A stretch of DNA of 64,000 nt, taken from the NCBI RefSeq assembly GCF_014195545.1, contig NZ_JACIBX010000009.1:62001-126000 (forward strand). Reading direction: 5' to 3'. This DNA comes from Limimaricola variabilis (GTDB taxonomy: Bacteria > Pseudomonadota > Alphaproteobacteria > Rhodobacterales > Rhodobacteraceae). The notes below the pieces were generated by a model, which was not told the DNA's origin, did no database searches, and was given only the letters and a program-made list of their open reading frames with translations. Both the position numbers and the translations under genes were made by a program. Below are positions 59,800 through 64,000 of this stretch, one piece after another (position 1 is the stretch's first letter; every line of letters begins with the position of its first letter).

Positions 59800-60294
59800 G
59801 TGCTGGGGTTTACCGGAGAGTATCCGCAGAAGATCGACGGGAAAGGGCGCATGTCCATCCCGGCTGACTTCCGCCGCGTGCTCGAGGCCGGCGACCCGGA
59901 CTGGACCGAAGGACTTTCTCCCAAGCTTTACCTGCAGTTCGGCGATCATCTTAAAGACAATCTGCGGGTCTATTCGGTCGAGGAGTTCGACCGCATCGCC
60001 GCGCAGATCCGCGCCATGCCCGTGGGCTCCAAGCAAAAGCAGATGGTGAGCCGGCTCTATCTCGGCCAGTCGATGAAGCTCGAGGTCGACCGCGACGGCC
60101 GCATCGTCATGCCGATCCGCCAGCGCCGCAAGCTCGGGCTGGAGCAGGGCGAGGTCTTGTTCATGGGCGTGGGCGACTATTTCGAGATCTGGAAGGCCGA
60201 CACCTTCGAGCAGACCGTGGGCCAGGAGGTCACCGATTGGCTCGAAGAGCTGCCCGAAGGTTTCGATCCGCTGAGCCTGGTAGAGGGGCTCTGA
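59800..60294 (+). CDS. mraZ: Division/cell wall cluster regulator MraZ
   Basis: A 164-residue DNA-binding protein of the AbrB-like fold, first gene of the dcw cluster. Two copies of the motif are seen: [20 protein letters not shown] and [20 protein letters not shown]. The start is GTG. MraZ represses its own cluster in other bacteria. The stop lies four bases before rsmH. Confidence 0.95.
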   Translation: MLGFTGEYPQKIDGKGRMSIPADFRRVLEAGDPDWTEGLSPKLYLQFGDHLKDNLRVYSVEEFDRIAAQIRAMPVGSKQKQMVSRLYLGQSMKLEVDRDGRIVMPIRQRRKLGLEQGEVLFMGVGDYFEIWKADTFEQTVGQEVTDWLEELPEGFDPLSLVEGL

Positions 60295-60298
60295 GCCT

Positions 60299-61273
60299 AT
60301 GACCGACGCGCCGCATATCCCGGTCCTGCTGCGTCCGCTGATCGCCGCGCTGGCGCCGATCAAAGGCATCTGGCTGGACGGCACCTTTGGGGCCGGTGGC
60401 TATACCCGGGCGCTCCTGGACGCGGGGGCCGACAAGGTCTTCGCGGTGGATCGCGATCCCTCGACCTTCGAGATGGCCCAAGCCTGGGCCGGGCAGTATG
60501 GCGACCGGCTGCAGATGCGCGAGGGACGGTTCTCACAGCTCGACGCGCTGGCGGGCGAGCCGCTCGACGGCGTCGTGCTTGATCTGGGCGTGTCCTCGAT
60601 GCAGATCGATCAGGCCGAGCGGGGGTTCTCCTTCCAGAAGGACGGCCCGCTCGACATGCGCATGGGGCGCGACGGCCCCTCCGCCGCCGATCTGGTCAAC
60701 GAGGCCGACGAGGCGCATCTGGCCCGCATCCTGTTCCTCTATGGCGAGGAGCGGCAGAGCCGCCGCATCGCTCGCGCGATCATCGCCGCGCGCCCCGTCA
60801 CGACGACGCTGCAACTCGCCGAGATCGTGAAATCCTGTCTGCCGCGTCAGAAGCCGGGTCAGAGTCACCCCGCCACGCGCAGCTTCCAGGCGCTCAGGAT
60901 CGCGGTGAACGAAGAGTATGACGAGCTGTTCGAGGGGCTCGCCGCCGCCGAGCGCGCGCTCAAGCCCGGCGGTCTCCTGGGCGTGGTGACCTTCCATTCG
61001 GTCGAGGACCGGATGGTCAAGCGCTTCATGCAACTGCGATCCGGCGCCACCGGCAACGCCAACCGCTTCGCCCCGGAGGTCGAGGGCCCGCCGCCGGCCT
61101 TCGAGCTGGTGGGACGCAAGGCGGTGGCCGCCGATGATGATGAACTCGCCGTCAATCCGCGCGCCCGCTCGGCGCGGCTCAGGATCGCGCGGCGCACCGA
61201 TGCCCCGGCGGGTCGGGCCGAACCGGCCGCGCTGGGAATGCCCGTTCTGGACAAGGGGGAGAAACGCCGATGA
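60299..61273 (+). CDS. rsmH: 16S rRNA (cytosine1402-N4)-methyltransferase
   Basis: A 324-residue SAM methyltransferase that modifies C1402 of 16S r[30 protein letters not shown] (SAM site), [18 protein letters not shown] and [16 protein letters not shown] are the family signatures. Its stop overlaps the ftsL ATG by three bases (ATGA). Second gene in the cluster. Confidence 0.97.
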   Translation: MTDAPHIPVLLRPLIAALAPIKGIWLDGTFGAGGYTRALLDAGADKVFAVDRDPSTFEMAQAWAGQYGDRLQMREGRFSQLDALAGEPLDGVVLDLGVSSMQIDQAERGFSFQKDGPLDMRMGRDGPSAADLVNEADEAHLARILFLYGEERQSRRIARAIIAARPVTTTLQLAEIVKSCLPRQKPGQSHPATRSFQALRIAVNEEYDELFEGLAAAERALKPGGLLGVVTFHSVEDRMVKRFMQLRSGATGNANRFAPEVEGPPPAFELVGRKAVAADDDELAVNPRARSARLRIARRTDAPAGRAEPAALGMPVLDKGEKRR

Positions 61274-61629
61274 GGGGCGTGATCTACGTGTTTTCGGCCT
61301 TGGCCGTCGTCGCTCTGGGGTTCTGGGCCTACCAGGAGAACTACGCCACGCAGCAATCCCTGCGTGAGGTTCGGCAGCTCTACGCCAAGATCGGTGCGGC
61401 GCATGCGCGGCTGGGCATGCTCAACGCCGAATGGGCCTATCTCAACCGTCCCGACCGGCTGCGCGATCTCGCCGACCTGAACTTCGACCGGCTCGGCCTG
61501 CTGCCGCTGCGGCCGGAGGCTTTCGGCCATGTCCAGCAGGTCGGCTTCCCGCCGGAGATGCTGCCGCCGATCATGAACCCGGTCGAGGTGTCCTCGGCCT
61601 TCATGAACACCGACGAGGAACCGCTGTGA
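61270..61629 (+). CDS. ftsL: Cell division protein FtsL
   Basis: A 119-residue bitopic protein with a single N-terminal membrane segment ([20 protein letters not shown]) and a short periplasmic coiled coil ([20 protein letters not shown]). Identified mainly by position between rsmH and ftsI and by topology. The final TGA overlaps the GTG of ftsI. Confidence 0.88.
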   Translation: MRGVIYVFSALAVVALGFWAYQENYATQQSLREVRQLYAKIGAAHARLGMLNAEWAYLNRPDRLRDLADLNFDRLGLLPLRPEAFGHVQQVGFPPEMLPPIMNPVEVSSAFMNTDEEPL

Positions 61630-63410
61630 TCCGACGGCCGCTGCGCCCGCTGGCGCGTATCCTCAAGGCCCGCGAACGCGGCGAGAATCCGGACGCGATC
61701 GAACGCGAAAACCTCCGGCTCCGTCACGAGGAAGTCCGCGACCGGGCGAGGAGCCGCGCCGAAGGGCGCCTCTTGGTGATGGGCGGCTTCTTCCTGCTGG
61801 CCTTCGGCGCGATCGGCGTGAAGATGGCCGGCATGGCCGGCGCCCCTGCCGAAGAGCCGCGCGCCTCGGCCTCGGGCAACCCGATTATCGCCCAGCGCGC
61901 CGACATCATCGACCGCGAGGGGCGGATCCTCGCCACCAACCTCGACACCTATGCCCTCTACGCCCAGCCGCCGCAGATGATCGACCCGGTCCGCTCGGCC
62001 GCCGAGCTGGTGCGGATCTTCCCCGAGCTGGACGAACAGGAACTGCTCGAGGACTTCACCGGTCCCCGCAAGTTCATGTGGATCCGCAAGCAGATCAGCC
62101 CCGAGCAGCGGCAGGCGGTGCATGACATCGGCGATCCCGGCCTGCTGTTCGGCCCGCGCGAAATGCGGATCTATCCCAACGGGCCGATCGCGTCACATAT
62201 CCTCGGCGGCGCGAGCTACGGCCGCGAGGGCGTCTCTTCGGCAGAGGTGATCGGTGTGGCCGGGGTGGAGCGCCGATTCGATGCCTACCTCCGCGACCCG
62301 GCCAACGAGGGCGCGCCGTTGCGGTTGTCCCTGGACCTTACCGTGCAATCCGCGGTGGAGGAGGTGCTGCTGGGCGGCATGAATCTGCTCAATGCCCGTG
62401 GCGCTGCTGCCGTGTTGATGGAGGCCAAGACCGGCGAGATCGTCGCCATGGCGAGCCTACCGGATTTCGATCCGAACAACCGGCCCCGGCCGCTGACCAA
62501 GGGCTCGCCCGCCGACAGCCCGCTGTTCAATCGCATGGTGCAGGGCGTCTACGAGCTTGGCTCGGTCTTCAAGATCTTCGCGGTCGCGCAGGGGCTCGAG
62601 ATGGGGCTGATCCAGCCTTCGACCATGATCGACACCAAGGGCCCCATGACTTGGGGCCGGTTCCGAATCCGCGATTTCCACGATTACGGCCCGCAGCTCT
62701 CGGCCACAGACGTGATCGTCGAAAGCTCCAACATCGGCACCTCGCGCATCGCGCTGATGTTCGGCGCCGAGAAGCAGAAGGAATTCCTCGGCAAGCTCGG
62801 CATGCTCGAGCCTACGGCAGTCGAGATGATCGAGGCGCCGACCGGCAAGCCCCTGCTGCCCGCCCAGTGGTCGGAGATCTCGACCATGACGATCTCCTAT
62901 GGCCACGGCCTCTCGGTCACGCCGCTGCACCTCGCCGCGGGTTACGCGACGCTGGCGAATGGCGGTCTCAAGGTCACGCCGACGCTGCTGCACAAGGCGA
63001 ACCGGGCCCCCGGTGAACGGGTGGTGAGCGAACAGACCGCCGCCGCCACCCGCGCCATGCTGCGCGCCGTGGTGAGCCGCGGCACCGCGAGCCTCGGCGA
63101 TGTCGACGGCTACGAGGTCGGTGGCAAGACCGGCACCGCCGACAAGCCCAAGGAAAACGGCGGCGGCTATTACAAGGACAAGGTGATCTCCACCTTCGCC
63201 GGCATGTTTCCGGCCTCCGATCCGAAATACGTCTTCGTCGTGACCTTCGACGAACCCGTGGAAACCACCGGTTCGATCCCGCGCCGCACCGCCGGCTGGA
63301 CGGCCGTTCCGGTGGCCGCGGAGATGATCCGGCGGACCGCGCCGCTGCTGGGTGTCAGGCCGCAGGTTGAAGGTGCGCCCTTCGAGGGTATATCGCTCGC
63401 TGCGAACTAG
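61626..63410 (+). CDS. ftsI: Peptidoglycan transpeptidase FtsI (PBP3)
   Basis: A 594-residue septal transpeptidase. One membrane helix (about residues 48-68), a pedestal domain, then the catalytic domain with Ser313-x2-Lys316 (GSVFKIF), ESSNIG and GGKTGTA. The start is GTG overlapping the ftsL stop by four bases; earlier in-frame codons fall inside ftsL. It cross-links peptidoglycan at the division site. Confidence 0.95.
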   Translation: MIRRPLRPLARILKARERGENPDAIERENLRLRHEEVRDRARSRAEGRLLVMGGFFLLAFGAIGVKMAGMAGAPAEEPRASASGNPIIAQRADIIDREGRILATNLDTYALYAQPPQMIDPVRSAAELVRIFPELDEQELLEDFTGPRKFMWIRKQISPEQRQAVHDIGDPGLLFGPREMRIYPNGPIASHILGGASYGREGVSSAEVIGVAGVERRFDAYLRDPANEGAPLRLSLDLTVQSAVEEVLLGGMNLLNARGAAAVLMEAKTGEIVAMASLPDFDPNNRPRPLTKGSPADSPLFNRMVQGVYELGSVFKIFAVAQGLEMGLIQPSTMIDTKGPMTWGRFRIRDFHDYGPQLSATDVIVESSNIGTSRIALMFGAEKQKEFLGKLGMLEPTAVEMIEAPTGKPLLPAQWSEISTMTISYGHGLSVTPLHLAAGYATLANGGLKVTPTLLHKANRAPGERVVSEQTAAATRAMLRAVVSRGTASLGDVDGYEVGGKTGTADKPKENGGGYYKDKVISTFAGMFPASDPKYVFVVTFDEPVETTGSIPRRTAGWTAVPVAAEMIRRTAPLLGVRPQVEGAPFEGISLAAN

Positions 63411-63426
63411 GCTGCGAGGGGCTGAC

Positions 63427-64000
63427 ATGGACGGCAAACAGGCCACGCTGGCCGAATTGGGGCTGACGGCCCAGGGTGGCCGCGAAGCGCGGCTGACCGG
63501 GCTGACGGCGGACAGCCGCGAAGTCCGCGAGGGCCATCTCTTCGCGGCGCTGCCCGGCAGCGTCGCGCATGGTGCGGGCTTCATCGAGACCGCGCTCGAA
63601 AAGGGCGCGTCTGCGATCCTCACCGATGCGGAGGGCGCACGCATCGCCGCGCCCACGCTGGCCGGATCGGATGTCGCGCTGGTGGTGGCCGAGGAGCCGC
63701 GCCAGGCCCTGGCGCGGGCCGCCGCGCTCTGGTTCGGAGCGGCACCCGAGACCATCGTCGCGGTCACCGGCACCAACGGTAAGACCTCCGTCTCGACATT
63801 CGCCCGGATGATCTGGATGGCGCTGGGCCGCCGCGCGGTCAATCTCGGCACGACCGGGGTCGAGGGCGCCTGGACCTACCCGCTCCGCCATACCACGCCG
63901 GATCCAATCACCCTGCACCGGGCGCTGGCGCAGGCCGCGCGCGAGGGTGTCACCCATGTGGCGATGGAAGCTTCCTCCCACGGGCTCGATCAGCACCGGC
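63427..64000 (+). CDS. murE: UDP-MurNAc-tripeptide synthetase MurE (3' end outside window)
   Basis: The first 191 residues of MurE, which adds meso-diaminopimelate to UDP-MurNAc-L-Ala-D-Glu. The N-terminal ADSREVREGHLFAALPG uridine-binding segment, the ATP loop VTGTNGKTS (about 113-121), the HTTPDPITLH segment and MEASSHGLDQHR are visible. The diaminopimelate-specific DNPR motif lies beyond the window end. It starts 16 bases after ftsI. Confidence 0.95.
   Translation, partial: MDGKQATLAELGLTAQGGREARLTGLTADSREVREGHLFAALPGSVAHGAGFIETALEKGASAILTDAEGARIAAPTLAGSDVALVVAEEPRQALARAAALWFGAAPETIVAVTGTNGKTSVSTFARMIWMALGRRAVNLGTTGVEGAWTYPLRHTTPDPITLHRALAQAAREGVTHVAMEASSHGLDQHR

Noticed and set aside
59409-59924. 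171-residue minus-strand frame upstream of mraZ
   Set aside because: No ribosome site or family similarity; it runs across the strong terminator and the start of mraZ.

Overview
The window is GC-rich, densely coded chromosomal DNA from an alphaproteobacterium, almost certainly a member of the Rhodobacteraceae (Roseobacter/Rhodobacter group). The evidence is the gene content and order: Mrp followed by the mraZ-rsmH-ftsL-ftsI-murE division cluster, a phaZ/phaC-phaP-phaR polyhydroxybutyrate locus, a lysC-ptsP pair, a PopZ-type DUF2497 protein, and a DUF1127 gene followed by cuckoo-type RNA hairpins. It looks like core chromosome. I see no insertion sequence, prophage, integrase or CRISPR array.

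Layout. 1-3.1 kb: a zinc-peptidase family M16 gene cut by the window edge, a RimJ-type acetyltransferase and a D-2-hydroxyacid dehydrogenase. 3.2-8.7 kb: a CsbD-like stress protein, apt, a SulP anion transporter, a flavin reductase, a GNAT, an EcsC protein and an orphan ArsH. 8.7-13.3 kb (minus strand): ptsP, lysC, DUF1178 and a NUDIX hydrolase. 13.4-17.1 kb: an AcuC-like deacetylase and modABC molybdate uptake. 17.2-22.9 kb: a DksA/TraR zinc finger, NhaC antiporter, YghU glutathione transferase, lytic transglycosylase and a CPA1 antiporter. 23.1-25.9 kb: an aromatic aminotransferase and EamA exporter divergent from an Lrp regulator. 26-33.9 kb: an SDR, a membrane protein, tRNA-Cys, a Pcm-like methyltransferase, TolC, PopZ-like protein, cobQ, DUF6280 and efp. 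34-40 kb: an inositol monophosphatase, YgfZ, a phosphatase/ABC exporter overlapping pair, an unrecognised gene and a class V aminotransferase. 40-45 kb: the PHB locus. 45-56.7 kb: an omega-transaminase, a Bax inhibitor-1 protein, an XRE regulator, hisN, guaD, mgtE, 5-FTHF cyclo-ligase, a YmdB-like phosphodiesterase, an SLC13 transporter, yebC and a LysE exporter. 56.7-57.7 kb: the hairpin RNA array and DUF1127. 58-64 kb: mrp and the start of the dcw cluster, with murE cut by the window end.

The most interesting element lies at 56737-57700 on the minus strand. A 69-residue DUF1127 gene is followed at once by 17 consecutive RNA hairpins. Each has a private self-complementary stem, and 13 of the 17 loops carry the same 11-base motif, CTCCTCCTCCC in the sense strand, an anti-Shine-Dalgarno sequence. 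This matches the CcsR ('cuckoo') sRNAs of Rhodobacter sphaeroides, which are co-transcribed with a DUF1127 RNA-binding protein, but R. sphaeroides has only four such sRNAs. Here I read three leading hairpins plus seven two-hairpin modules, with signs of recent tandem duplication. The last hairpin is followed by a T-rich run and probably ends the transcript. Upstream sit an RpoH-like promoter and a dyad of the type expected for PhaR, the PHB regulator encoded 13 kb away.

Other regulatory structure: two CTGC-N3-GCAG dyads at phaP, one exactly filling the promoter spacer; a long 683-base leader before mraZ with a strong internal terminator (UpsM-like), tandem DnaA boxes, five GANTC sites and a 15-base exact direct repeat; and a perfect palindrome in front of lrp. 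The PHB depolymerase has an unusual 150-residue Ala/Pro/Lys-rich tail.
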